Of a stretch of 64,000 bases of DNA, positions 1 to 13,600 are shown piece by piece. Positions within the stretch are counted from its first letter, which is position 1; every line of letters begins with the position of its first letter. This DNA is from Actinostola sp. cb2023 (lineage: Eukaryota > Cnidaria > Anthozoa > Actiniaria > Actinostolidae), in assembly GCA_033675265.1 (NCBI GenBank), contig JAUJYZ010000006.1, forward strand, positions 1 through 64,000, written 5' to 3'. A model generated the notes under the pieces. It was not told where the DNA came from. It worked only from the letters and a program-made list of their open reading frames with translations, and searched no databases. A program made the translations under genes and the position numbers.

Positions 1-1622
1 TTCTGTCTCGGTTGTGTCCCGGCTTTCTGTCCCGGTTGTGTCCCGGCTTTCTGTCCCGGTTGTGTCCCGGCTTTCTGTCTCGGTTGTGTCCCGGCTTTCT
101 TTCTGTCTCGGTTGTGTCCCGGCTTTCTGTCTCGGTTGTGTCCCGGCTTTCTGTCCCGGTTGTGTCCCGGCTTTCTGTCCCGGTTGTGTCCCGGCTTTCT
201 GTCTCGGTTGTGTCCCGGCTTTCTGTCCCGGTTGTGTCCCGGCTTTCTGTCTCGGTTGTTCCCGGCTTTCTGTCCCGGTTGTGTCCCCGGCTTTCTGTCC
301 CGGTTGTGTCCCGGCTTTCTGTCCCGGTTGTGTCCCGGCTTTCTGTCCCGGTTGTGTCCCGGCTTTCTGTCCCGGTTTGTGTCCCGGCTTTCTGTCTCGG
401 TTGTGTCCCGGCTTTCTGTCCCGGTTGTGTCCCGGCTTTCTGTCCCGGTGTCCCGGTGTCCCGGCTTTCTGTCCCGGTTGTGTCTTTCCGGTTGTGTCCC
501 GGCTTTCTGTCTCGGTTGTGTCCCGGCTTTCTGTCCCGGTTGTGTCCCGGCTTTTGTCCCGGTTTCTGTCCCGGCTTTCTGTCCCGGTTGTGTCCCGGCT
601 TTCTGTCCCGGTTGTGTCCCGGCTTTCTGTCCCGGTTTGTGTCCCGGCTTTCTGTCCCGGTTGTGTCCCGGCTTTCTGTGTCCCGGTTGTGTCCCGGCTT
701 TCTGTCCCGGTTGTGTCCCGGCTTTTTCTGTTGTGTCCGGTTGTGTCCCGGCTTTCTGTCTCGGTTGTGTCCCGGCTTTCTGTCCCGGTTGTGTCCGGCG
801 GTCTTTCTGTCCCGGCTTTCTGTCTCGTCCCGGCTTTCTGTCTCGGTTGTGTCCCGGCTTTCTGTCTGTCCCGGTTGTGTCCCGGCTTTCTGTCCCGGTT
901 GTGTCCCGGCTTTCTGTCCCGGTTGTGTCCCGGCTTTCTGTCTCGGTTGTGTCCCGGCTTTCTGTCCCGGTTGTGTCCCGGCTTTTCTGTCCCGGTTGTG
1001 TCCCGGCTTTCTGTCTCGGTTTGTGTCCCGGCTTTCTGTCCCGGTTGTGTCCCGGCTTTCTGTCTCGGTTGTGTCCCGGCTTTCTGTCCCGGTTGTGTCC
1101 CGGCTTTCTGTCTCGGTTGTGTCCCGGCTTTCTGTCCCGGTTGTGTCCCGGCTTTCTGTCCCGGTGTTGTGTCCCGGCTTTCTGTCTCGGTTGTGTCCCG
1201 GCTTTCTGTCCCGGTTGTGTCCCGGCTTTCTGTCTCGGTTGTGTCCCGGCTTTCTGTCCCGGTGTGTCCCGCTTTCTGTCCCGGGCCCGGCTTTCTGTCT
1301 CCCGGTTCTGTCCCGGCTTTCTGTCCCGGTTGTGTCCCGGCTTTCTGTCCCGGTTGTGTGTCCCGGCTTTCTGTCTCGGTTGTGTCCCGGCTTTCCCGGC
1401 GGTTGTGTCCCGGCTTTCTGTCCCGGTTGTGTCCCGGCTTTCTGTCCCGGTTGTGTCCCGGCTTTCTGTCTCGGTTGTGTCCCGGCTTTCTGTCCCGGTT
1501 GTGTCCCGGCTTTCTGTTTCGGTGTGTCTCCCGGTTGTGTCCCGGGTTGTGTCCCTTTCTGTCCCGGTTGTGTCCCGGCTTTCTGTCCCGGTTGTGTCCC
1601 GGCTTTCTGTCTCGGTTGTGGT
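1..1622 (+). repeat. 24-bp satellite, C-form (no adenine)
   Basis: A tandem array of a 24-bp unit whose two halves read GTCCCGGTTGTG and TCCCGGCTTTCT, with a common variant in which CCC is CTC. Units are interrupted by small insertions and deletions. I find no A on the + strand before position 1623. Because every stop codon contains A, all three forward frames stay open, which explains the 500-550 residue open frames here; they are not genes. Exchanging every C for A turns this unit into the one that follows, including the variant (CTC becomes ATA). The array runs off the left edge of the window. Confidence 0.95.
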
Positions 1623-4600
1623 ATAGGTTGTGTAAAGGTTGTGTAAAGGATTTTATGTAATCGGTTGTGTAAAGGATTTAAAGGATTTATGTCCCGGTTG
1701 TGTAAAGGATTTTTATAGGTGTGTGTAAAGGTTGTGTAAAGGATTTTCTGTAAAGGTTGTGTAAAGGATTTATGTATAGGTTGTGTAAAAGGATTTATGT
1801 ATAGGTTGTGTAAAGGATTTATGTAAAGGTTGTGTAAAGGATTTATGTAAAGGTTGTGTAAAGGATTTATGTTTAGGTTGTGTAAAGGTTTTGTGTAAAG
1901 GTAAAGGATTTATGTAAAGGTTGTGTAAAGGATTTATGTAAGGTTGTGTAAAGGATTTATGTATAGGTTGTGTAAAGGATTTATGTATAGGTTGTGTAAA
2001 GGATTTATGTAAAGGTTGTGTAAAAGGTTGTAGGTTGTGTAAAGGATTTATGTAAAGGTTTGTGTAAAGGATTTATGTAAAGGTTGTGTAAATGGATTTA
2101 TGTAAAGGTTGTGTAAAGGATTTATGTAAAGGTTGTGTAAAGGATTTATGTAAAGGTTGTGTAAAGGATTTATGTAAAGGTTGTGTAAAGGATTTATGTA
2201 AAGGTTGTGTAAAGGATTTATGTATAGGTTGTGTAAAGGATTTATGTAAAGGTTGTGTAAAGGATTTATGTAAAGGTTGTGTAAAGGATTTATGTAGGTT
2301 GTGTAAAGGATTTATGTAAAGGTTGTGTAAAGGATTTATGTAAAGGTTGTGTAAAGGATTTATGTATAGGTTGTGTAAAGGATTTATGTAAAGGTTTATG
2401 TATAGGTTGTGTAAAGGATTTATGTAAAGGTTGTGTAAAGGATTTATGTAAAGGTTGTGTAAAGGTTTATGTAAAGGTTGTGTAAATTTATGTAAAGGTT
2501 GTGTAAAGGATTTATGTAAAGGTTGTGTAAAGGATTTATGTAAAGGTTGTGTAAAGGATTTAGGATTTGTAAGGTTGTGTAAAGGATTTATGTAAAGGTT
2601 GTGTAAAGGATTTATGTAAAGGTTGTGTAAAGGATTTATGTAAAGGATTTGTGTAAAGGGTGTTATGTAAAGGTTTGTAAAATTTATGTTAGGTTGTGTA
2701 AAGGATTTATGTAAAGGTTGTGTAAAGGATTTATGTAAAGGTTGTGTAAAGGATTTATGTAAAGGTTGTGTAAAGGAATGTATAGGTTGTGTAAAGGTTT
2801 ATGTAAAGGTTTTGTGTAAGGTTTTGTAAAGGTTGTGTAAAGGATTTATGTATAGGTTGTGTAAAGGATTTATGTAAAGGTTGTGTAAAGGATTTATGTA
2901 AAGGTTGTGTAAAGGATTTATGTAAAGGTTGTGTAAAGGATTTATGTATAGGTTGTGTAAAGGATTTATGTAAAGGTTGTGTAAAGGATTTATGTATAGG
3001 TTGTAAAGGATTTATGTAAAGGTTGTGTAAAGGATTTATGTAAAGGTTGTGTAAAGGATTTATGTATAGGTTGTGTAAAGGATTTATGTAAATGTTGTGT
3101 AAAGGATTTATGTAAAGGTTGTGTAAAGGATTTATGTATAGGTTGTGTAAAGGATTTATGTAAAGGATTTATGTAAAGGTTGTGTAAAGGATTTATGTAT
3201 AGGTTGTGTAAAGGATTATTATGTAAAATTTATGGTTGTGTAAATGGATTTATGTATAGGTTTGTGTAAAGGATTTATGTAAAGGTTGTGTAAAGGATTT
3301 ATGTAAAGGTTGTGTAAAGGATTTATGTAAAGGTTGTGTAAAGGATTGATGTTTATGTATAGGTTGTGTAAAGGATTTATGTATAGGTTGTGTAAATGAT
3401 TTATGTAGGATTTAGGTTGTTGTAAAGGATTTATGTAAAGGTTGTGTGTAAAGGATTTATGTATAAAGGGTTGTGTAAAGGATTTATGTAAAGGTTGTGT
3501 AAAAGGATTTATGTATAGGTTGTGTAAAGGATTTATGTAAAGGTTGTGTAAAGGATTTATGTATAGGTTGTGTAAAGGATTTATGTATAGGTTGTGTAAA
3601 GGATTTATGTAAAGGTTGTGTAAAGGATTTATGTAAAGGTTGTGTAAAGGATTTATGTAAAGGTTGTGTAAAGGATTTATGTATAGGTTGTGTAAAGGAT
3701 TTATGTAAAGGTTGTGTAAAGGATTTATGTATAGGTTGTGTAAAGGATTTATGTAAATGTTGTGTAAAGGATTTATGTAAAGGTTGTGTAAATGATTTAT
3801 GTATAGGTTGACGTGTAAAGGATTTATGTAAAGGTTGTGTAAAGGATTTATGTATAGGTTGTGTAAAGGATTTATGTAAAGGTTGTGTAAAGGATTTATG
3901 TAAAGGTTGTGTAAAGGATTTTATGTAGGTTGTGTAAAGGATTTATGTAAAGGTTGTGTAAAGGATTTATGTAAAGGTTGTGTAAAGGATTTATGTAAAG
4001 GTTGTGTAAAGGATTTATGTAAAGGTTGTGTAAAGGATTTATGTATAGGTTGTGTAAAGGATTTATGTAAAGGTTGTGTAAAGGATTTATGTAAAGGTTG
4101 TGTAAAGGATTTATGTATAGGTTGTGTAAAGGATTTATGTATAGGTTGTGTAAAGGATTTATGTAAAGGTTGTTAAAGGATTTATAAAGGATTTATGTAA
4201 AGGTTGTGTAAAGGATTTATGTATAGGTTGTGTAAAGGATTTATGTAGGTTGTAAAGGATTTATGTAAAGGTTGTGTAAAGGATTTATGTAAAGGTTGTG
4301 TAAAGGATTTATGTATAGGTTGTGTAAAGGATTTATGTAAAGGTTGTGTAAAGGATTTATGTATAGGTTGTGTAAAGGATTATGTAAAGGTTGTGTAAAG
4401 GATTTATGTAAAGGTTGTGTAAAGGATTTATGTATAGGTTTGTGTAAAGGATTTATGTAAAGGTTGTGTAAAGGATTTATGTATAGGTTGTGTAAAGGAT
4501 TTATGTAAAGGTTGTGTAAAGGATTTATGTAAAGGTTGTGTAAAGGATTTATGTATAGGTTGTGTAAAGGATTTATGTAAAGGTTGTGTAAAGGATTTAT

Positions 4601-7600
4601 GTAAAGGTTGTGTAAAGGATTTATGTAAAGGTTGTGTAAAGGATTTATGTATAGGTTGTGTAAAGGATTAATGTAAATGTTGTGTAAAGGATTTATGTAA
4701 AGGTTGTGTAAATGATTTATGTATAGGTTTGTGTAAAGGATTTATGTAAAGGTTGTGTAAAGGATTTATGTGTAAAGGTTGTGTAAAGGATTTATGATTT
4801 AAAGGTTGTGTAAAGGATTTATGTATAGGTTGTGTAAAGGATTTATGTATAGGTTGTGTAAATGATTTATGTATAGGTTGTGTAAAGGATTTTATGTAAA
4901 GGTTGTGTAAAGGATTTATGTATAGGTTGTGTAAAGGATTATGTAAAGGTTGTGTAAAGGATTTATGTAAAGGTTGTGTAAATGATTTATGTATAGGTTG
5001 TGTAAAGGATTTATGTAAAGGTTGTGTAAAGGATTTATGTATAGGTTGTGTAAAGGATTTATGTAAAGGTTGTGTAAAGGATTTATGTAAATGTTGTGTA
5101 AAGGATTTATTGTTAGGTTGTGTAAAGGATTTATGTAAAGGTTGTGTAAAGGATTTATGTAAAGGTTATGTAAAGGATTTATGTAAAGGTTGTGTAAAGG
5201 ATTTATGTATAGGTTGTGTAAAGGATTAATGTAAATGTTGTGTAAAGGATTTATGTAAAGGTTGTGTAAATGACTTATGTATAGGTTGACGTGTAAAGGA
5301 TTTATGTAAAGGTTGTGTAAAGGATTTATGTATAGGTTGTGTAAAGGATTTATGTAGGTTGTGTTGTGATTTATGTATAGGTTGTGTAAAGGTTTTATGT
5401 ATAGGTTGTGTAAAGGATTTATGTATAGGTTGTGTAAAGGATTTATGTAAAGGTTGTGTAAAGGATTTATGTATAGGTTGTGTAAAGGATTTATGTAAAG
5501 GTTGTGTAAAGGATTTATGTAAGGTTGTGTAAAGGATTTATGTATGTAAAGGTTGTATAGGTTGTAAAGGATTTATGTATAGGTTGTGTAAAGGATTTAT
5601 GTATAGGTTGTGTAAAGGATTTATGTAAAGGTTGTGTAAAGGATTTATGTAAAGGTTGTGTAAAGGATTTATGTAAAGGTTGTGTAAAGGATTTATGTAT
5701 AGGTTGTGTAAAGGATTTATGTAAAGGTTGTGTAAAGGATTTATGTATAGGTTGTGTAAAGGATTTATGTAAAGGTTGTGTAAAGGATTTATGTAAAGGT
5801 TGTGTAAATGATTTATGTATAGGTTGACGTGTAAAGGATTTATGTAAAGGTTGTGTAAAGGTTTGTTTATGTATGTAAAGGTTGTGTAAAATTTATGTTT
5901 ATGTAAAGGTTGTTGTAAAGGATTTATGTAAAGGTTGTGTAAAGGATTTTATGTAATAGGTTGTGTAAAGGATTTATGTAAAGGTTGTGTAAAGGATTTA
6001 TGTAAAGGTTGTGTAAAGGATTTATGTAAAGGTTGTGTAAAGGATTTATGTATAGGTTGTGTAAAGGATTTATGTAAAGGTTGTGTAAAGGTTTTATGTA
6101 AAGGTTGTGTAAAGGATTTATGTATAGGTTGTTGTGTAAAGGATTTATGTAAAGGTTGTGTAAAGGATTTATGTATAGGTTGTGTAAAGGATTTATGTAA
6201 AGGTTGTGTAAATGATTTATGTATAGGTTGTGTAAAGGATTTATGTAAAGGTTGTGTAAAGGATTTATGTATAGGATTTGTGTAAAGGATTTATGTAAAG
6301 GTTGTGTAAAGGATTTATGTATAGGTTGTGTAAAGGATTTATGTAAAGGTTGTGTAAAGGATGTATGTATAGGTTGTGTAAAGGATTTATGTAAAGGTTG
6401 TGTAAAGGATTTATGTAAAGGTTGTGTGATTTATGTAAAGGATGTTATGTTGTGTAAATGATTTATGTAAAGGTTGTGTAAAGGATTTATGTAAAGGTTG
6501 TGTAAAGGATTTATGTATAGGTTGTGTAAAGGATTTATGTAAAGGTTGTGTAAAGGATTTATGTATAGGTTGTGTAAAGGATTTAAAGGATTAATGTAAA
6601 TGTTGTGTAAAGGATTTATGTAAAGGTTGTGTAAATGATTTATGTATAGGTTGTGTAAAGGATTTATGTAAAGGTTGTGTAAAGGATTTATGTATAGGTT
6701 GTGTAAAGGATTTATGTAAAGGTTGTGTAAATGATTTATGTAAATGTTGTGTAAAGGATTTTGTGTAGGATTTGTGTAAAGGATTTGTGTAAAGGTTTGG
6801 ATTTATGTAAAGGTTGTGTAAAGGATTTATGTAAAGGTTGTGTAAAGGATTTATGTAAAGGTTGTGTAAAGGATTTATGTATAGGTTGTGTAAAGGATTT
6901 ATGTAAAGGTTGTGTAAAGGATTTATGTAAAGGTTGTGTAAAGGATTTATGTATAGGTTGTGTAAAGGATTTATGTATAGGTTGTGTAAAGGATTTATGT
7001 AAAGGTTGTGTAAAGGATTTATGTAAAGGGTTGTGTAAAGGATTTATGTAAAGGTTGTGTAAAGGATTTATGTATAGGTTGTGTAAAGGATTTATGTAAA
7101 GGTTGTGTAAAGGATTTATGTAAAGGTTGTGTAAAGGATTTATGTAAAGGTTGTGTAAAGGATTTATGTATAGGTTGTGTAAAGGATTAATGTAAAGGTT
7201 GTGTAAAGGATTTATGTAAAGGTTGTGTAAATGACTTATGTATAGGTTTGACTGTAAAGGATTTATGTAAAGGTTGTGTAAAGGATTTATGTATAGGTTG
7301 TGTAAAGGATTTGTGTAAAGGTTGTGTAAAATTTATGTTATGTAAATGTTTGTGTAAAGTGATTTATGTATAGGTTGTGTAAAGGATTTATGTAAAGGTT
7401 GTGTAAAGGATTTATGTAAAGGTTGTGTAAAGGATTTATGTAAAGGTTGTGTAAAGGATTTATGTAAGGTTGTGTAAAGGATTTATGTAAAGGTTGTGTA
7501 AAGGATTTATGTAAAGGTTGTGTAAAGGATTTATGTATAGGTTGTAAAGGTGTAAAGTTGTGTAAAGGATTTATGTAAAGGTTGTGTAAAGGATTTATGT

Positions 7601-10600
7601 ATAGGTTGTGTAATGATGTTATGTATGTAAGGTTGTGTAAATGATTTATGTATAGGTTGTGTAAAGGATTTATGTAAAGGTTGTGTAAAGGATTTATGTA
7701 TAGGTTGTGTAAAGGATTTATGTAAAGGTTGTGATTTATGTATAGGTTGTGTAAAGGTTTTATGTATAGGTTGTTGTGTAAATGATTTATGTATAGGTTG
7801 TGTAAAGGATTTATGTAAAGGTTGTGTAAAGGATTTATGTATAGGTTGTGTAAAGGATTTATGTAAAGGTTGTGTAAAGGTTGTGTAAAGGATTTATGTA
7901 TAGGTTGTGTAAAGGATTTATGTAAAGGTTGTGTAAAGGATTTATGTATAGGTTGAGTAAAGGATTTATGTAAGGTTGTGTAAAGGATTTATGTAAAGGT
8001 TGTGTAAAGGATTTATGTAAAGGTTGTGTAAAGGATTTATGTAAAGGTTGTGTAAAGGATTTATGTAAGGTTGTGTAAAGGATTTATGTAAAGGTTGTGT
8101 AAAGGATTTATGTATAGGTTGTGTAAAGGATTATGTAAAGTGTTGTGTAAAGGATTTATGTAAAGGTTGTGTAAAGGAAATGACTTATGTATAGGTTGAC
8201 GTGTAAAGGATTTATGTAAAGGTTGTGTAAAGGATTTATGTATAGGTTGTGTAAAGGATTTGTGTAAATGACTTATTATGTAAGGTTGTTGTGTAAAGGA
8301 TTTATTGTTAGGTTGTGTAAAGGATTTATGTAAAGGTTGTGTAAAGATTTTTATGTAAAGGTTATGTAAAGGATTTATGTAAAGTTGTGTAAAGGATTTA
8401 TGTAAAGGTTGTGTAAAGGATTTATGCATAGGTTGTGTAAAGGATTTATGTAAAGGTTGTGTAAAGGATTTATGTATAGGTTGAGTGAAGGATTTATGTA
8501 TAGGTTGTGTAAAGGATTTATGTATAGGTTGTGTAAAGGATTTATGTAAAGGTTGTGTAAAGATTTATGTTAGGTTGTGTAAAGGATTTATGTGTGTAAA
8601 GGATTTATGTATAGGTTGTGTAAAGGATTTATGTATAGGTTGTGTAAAGGATTTATGTATAGGTTGTGTAAAGGATTTATGTAAAGGTTGTGTAAAGGAT
8701 TTATGTATAGGTTGTGTAAAGGATTAATGTAAATGTTGTGTAAAGGATTTATGTAAAGGTTGTGTAAATGACTTATGTATAGGTTGACGTGTAAAGGATT
8801 TATGTAAAGGTTGTGTAAAGGATTTATGTATAGGTTGTGTAAAGGATTTGTGTAAAGGTTGTGTAAATGATTTATGTAAATGTTGTGTAAAGGATTTTAT
8901 TGTTAGGTTGTGTAAAGGATTTATGTAAAGGTTGTGTAAAGGATTTATGTAAAGGTTATGTAAAGGATTTATGTAAAGGTTGTGTAAAGGATTTATGTAT
9001 AGGTTGTGTAAAGGATTAATGTAAATGTTGTGTAAAGGATTTATGTAAAGGTTGTGTAAATGATTTATGTTATGTATAAAGGTTGACGTGTAAAGGATTT
9101 ATGTAAAGGTTGTGTAAAGGATTTATGTATAGGTTGTGTAAAGGATTTATGTAAAGGTTGTGATTTATGTATAGGTTGTGTAAAGGTTTTATGTATAGGT
9201 TGTGTAAATGATTTATGTATAGGTTGTGTAAAGGATTTATGTAAAGGTTGTGTAAAGGATTTATGTATAGGTTGTGTAAAGGATTTATGTAAAGGTTGTG
9301 TAAATGATTTATGTATAGGTTGTGTAAAGGATTTATGTAAAGTAAAGGATTTATAAAGGATTTATGTATAGGTTGAGGTTGTGTAAAGGATTTATGTATA
9401 GGTTGTGTAAAGGATTTATGTAAAGGTTGTGTAAAGGATTTATGTAAAGGTTGTGTAAAGGATTTATGTAAAGGTTGTGTAAAGGATTTATGTATAGGTT
9501 GTGTAAAGGATTTATGTAAAGGTTGTGTAAAGGATTTATGTATAGGTTGTGTAAAGGATTTATGTAAAGGTTGTGTAAAGGATTTATGTATAGGTTGTGT
9601 AAAGGATTTATGTAAAGGTTGTGTAAAGGATTTATGTATAGGTTGTGTAAAGGATTTATGTAAAGGTTGTGTAAAGGGATTTTTATGTAAGGTGTGTGAT
9701 GTGTAAGGTTTTATTTATGTAAGGTTGTGTAAAGGATTTATGTAAAGGTTGTGTAAAGGATTTATGTAAAGGTTGTGTAAAGGATTTATGTAAAGGTTGT
9801 GTAAAGGATTTATGTATAGGTGTGTGTAAGGATTTATGTATAGGTTGTGTAAAGGATTAATGTAAATGTTGTGTAAAGGATTTATGTAAAGGTTGTGTAA
9901 ATGATTTATGTATAGGTTGACGTGTAAAGGATTTATGTAAAGGTTGTGTAAAGGATTTATGTATAGGTTGTGTAAAGGATTTATGTAAAGGTTGTGTTGA
10001 TTTATGTAAGGTTGTGTAAACTTATGTAAATGTTGTGTAAAGGATTTATGTTAGGTTGTGTAAAGGATTTATGTAAAGGTTGTGTAAAGGATTTATGTAA
10101 AGGTTGTGTAAAGGATTTATGTAAAGGTTGTGTAAAGGATTTATGTATAGGTTGTGTAAAGGATTAATGTAAATGTTGTGTAAAGGATTTATGTAAAGGT
10201 TGTGTAAATGACTTATGTATAGGTTGACGTGTAAAGGATTTATGTAAAGGTTGTGTAAAGGATTTATGTATAGGTTGTGTAAAGGATTTATGTACAGGTT
10301 GTGATTTATGTATAGGTTGTGTAAAGGTTTTATGTATAGGTTGTGTGTAAATGATTTATGTATAGGTTGTGTAAAGGATTTATGTAAAGGTTGTGTAAAG
10401 GATTTATGTATAGGTTGTGTAAAGGATTTATGTAAAGGTTGTGTAAATGATTTATGTATAGGTTGTGTAAAGGATTTATGTAAAGGTTGTGTAAAGGATT
10501 TATGTATAGGTTGAGTGAAGGATTTATGTATAGGTTGTGTAAAGGATTTATGTAAAGGTTGTGTAAAGGATTTATGTAAAGGTTGTGTAAAGGATTTATG

Positions 10601-13600
10601 TAAAGGTTGTGTAAAGGATTTATGTTAGGTTGTGTAAAGGATTTGTGTAAAGGTTGTGTAAATTTATGTATAGGTTGTGTAAAGGATTTATGTAAAGGTT
10701 GTGTAAAGGATTTATGTATAGGTTGTGTAAAGGATTAATGTAAATGTTGTGTAAAGGATTTATGTAAAGGTTGTGTAAATGACTTATGTATAGGTTGACG
10801 TGTAAAGGATTTATGTAAAGGTTGTGTAAAGGATTTATGTATAGGTTGTGTAAAGGATTTGTGTAAAGGTTGTGTAAATGACTTATGTAAATGTTGTGTA
10901 AAGGATTTATTGTTAGGTTGTGTAAAGGATTTATGTAAAGGTTGTGTAAAGGATTTATGTAAAGGTTATGTAAAGGATTTATGTAAAGGTTGTGTAAAGG
11001 ATTTATGTATAGGTTGTGTAAAGGATTAATGTAAATGTTGTGTAAAGGATTTATGTAAAGGTTGTGTAAATGACTTATGTATAGGTTGACTTGTAAAGGA
11101 TTTATGTAAAGGTTGTGTAAAGGATTTATGTATAGGTTGTGTAAAGGATTTATGTACAGGTTGTGATTTATGTATAGGTTGTGTAAAGGTTTTATGTATA
11201 GGTTGTGTAAATGATTTATGTATAGGTTGTGTAAAGGATTTATGTAAAGGTTGTGTAAAGGATTTATGTATAGGTTGTGTAAAGGATTTATGTAAAGGTT
11301 GTGTAAATGATTTATGTATAGGTTGTGTAAAGGATTTATGTAAAGGTTGTATAAAGGATTTATGTATAGGTTGAGTGAAGGATTTATGTATAGGTTGTAG
11401 GTTGTGTAAAGGATTTATGTAAAGGTTGTGTAAAGGATTTATGTAAAGGTTGTGTAAAGGATTTATGTAAAGGTTGTGTAAAGGATTTATGTATAGGTTG
11501 TGTAAAGGATTTATGTAAAGGTTGTGTAAAGGATTAAGGTTGTGTAGGTTGTGTAAAGGATTAATGTAAATGTTGTGTAAAGGATTTATGTAAAGGTTGT
11601 GTAAAGGATTTATGTATAGGTTGTGTAAAGGATTTATGTAAAGGTTGTGTAAAGGATTTATGTATAGGGTTGTGTAAAGGATTTGTGTAAAGGTTGTGTA
11701 AATGACTTATGTAAATGTTGTGTAAAGGATTTATGTTAGGTTGTGTAAAGGATTTATGTAAAGGTTGTGTAAAGGATTTATGTAAAGGTTATGTAAAGGA
11801 TTTATGTAAAGGTTGTGTAAAGGATTTATGTATAGGTTGTGTAAATGATTTATGTATAGGTTGTGTAAAGGATTTATGTAAAGGTTGTATAAAGGATTTA
11901 TGTATAGGGTAGTAAAGGATTTATGTATAAGGATTTATTGAGGTTGTAAAGGATTTATGTATAGGTTGTGTAAAGGATTTATGTAAAGGTTGTGTAAAGG
12001 ATTTATGTAAAGGTTGTGTAAAGGATTTATGTAAAGGTTGTGTAAAGGATTTATGTATAGGTTGTGTAAAGGATTTATGTAAAGGTTGTGTAAAAATGAT
12101 TTATGTATAGGTTGTGTAAAGGATTTATGTAAAGGTTGTGTAAAGGATTTTGTATGTATAGGTTGTGTAAAGGTTGTGGATTTATGTAAAGGTTGTGTAA
12201 AGGATTTATGTAAAGGTTGTGTAAATGATTTATGTAATAGGTTGTGTAAAGGATTTATGTAAAGGTTGTGTAAAGGATTTATGTATAGGTTGTGTAAAGG
12301 ATTTTTGTGTAAAGGTTGTGTAAAGGATTTATGTATGTAAAGATTTGTGTAAAGGATTTATTGTTAGGTTGTGTAAAGGATTTATGTAAAGGTTGTGTAA
12401 AGGATTTATGTATAGGTTGTGTAAAGGATTTATGAAAAAAGGTTGTGTAAAGGATTTATGTAAAGGTTGTGTAAAGGATTTATGTAAAGGTTGTGTAAAG
12501 GATTTATGTATAGGTTGTGTAAAGGATTTATGTAAAGGTTGTGTAAAGGATTTATGTATAGGTTGTGTAAAGGATTTATGTAAATGTTGTGTAAAGGATT
12601 TATGTAAAGGTTGTGTAAAGGATTTATGTATAGGTTTGTGTAAAGGATTTATGTAAAGGTTGTGTAAAGGATTTATGTAAGGTTGTGTAAAGGATTTATG
12701 TAAAGGTTGTGTAAAGGATTTATGTAAAGGTTGTGTAAAGGATTTATGTATAGGTTGTGTAAAGGATTTATGTAAAGGTTGTGTAAAGGATTTATGTAAA
12801 GGTTGTGTAAAGGATTTATGTAAAGGTTGTGTAAAGGATTTATGTAAGGTTGTGTAAAGGATTTATGGTTGTGTAAAGGATTTATGTATAGGTTGTGTAA
12901 AGGATTTATGTAAAGGTTGTATAAAGGATTTATGTATAGGTTGAGTGAAGGATGGATTTATGTATAGGTTGTGTAAAGGATTTATGTAAAGGTTGTGTAA
13001 AGGATTTATGTAAAGGTTGTGTAAAGGGATTTATGTAAAGGTTGTGTAAAGGATTTATGTATAGGTTGTGTAAAGGATTTATGTAAAGGTTGTGTAAAGG
13101 ATTTATGTATAGGTTGTGTAAAGGATTTATGTAAAGGTTGTGTAAAGGATTTATGTAAAGGTTGTGTAGGTTGTGATTAATGTAATGTTGTGTAAAGGAT
13201 TTATGTAAAGGTTGTGTAAAGGATTTATGTATAGGTTGTGTAAAGGATTTATGTAAAGGTTGTGTAAAGGATTTATGTATAGGTTGTGTAAAGGATTTGT
13301 GTAAAGGTTGTGTAAATGACTTATGTAAAGGTTGTGTAAAGGATTTATGTTAGGTTGTGTAAAGGATTTATGTAAAGGTTGTGTAAAGGATTTATGTAAA
13401 GGTTGTGTAAAGGATTTATGTAAAGGTTGTGTAAAGGATTTATGTATAGGTTGTGTAAAGGATTAATGTAAATGTTGTGTAAAGGATTTAAGGTTGTGTA
13501 AATTTATGTATAGGTTGTGTAAAGGATTTATGTAAAGGTTGTGTAAAGGATTTATGTAAAGGTTGTGTAAAGGATTTATGTAAAGGTTGTGTAAAGGATT

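Noticed and set aside
1..1622. Diversity-generating retroelement mutagenesis of adenines
   Set aside because: That process gives varied substitutions at A in a short target next to a reverse transcriptase. Here all A become C uniformly over 1.6 kb and there is no such system.
12..1660. Three overlapping open frames of about 500-550 residues
   Set aside because: They exist only because the block has no A and therefore no possible stop codon; the translation is a simple satellite repeat.
8061..8429. Minus-strand HKSFTQPL repeat frame
   Set aside because: Reverse reading of the same satellite.
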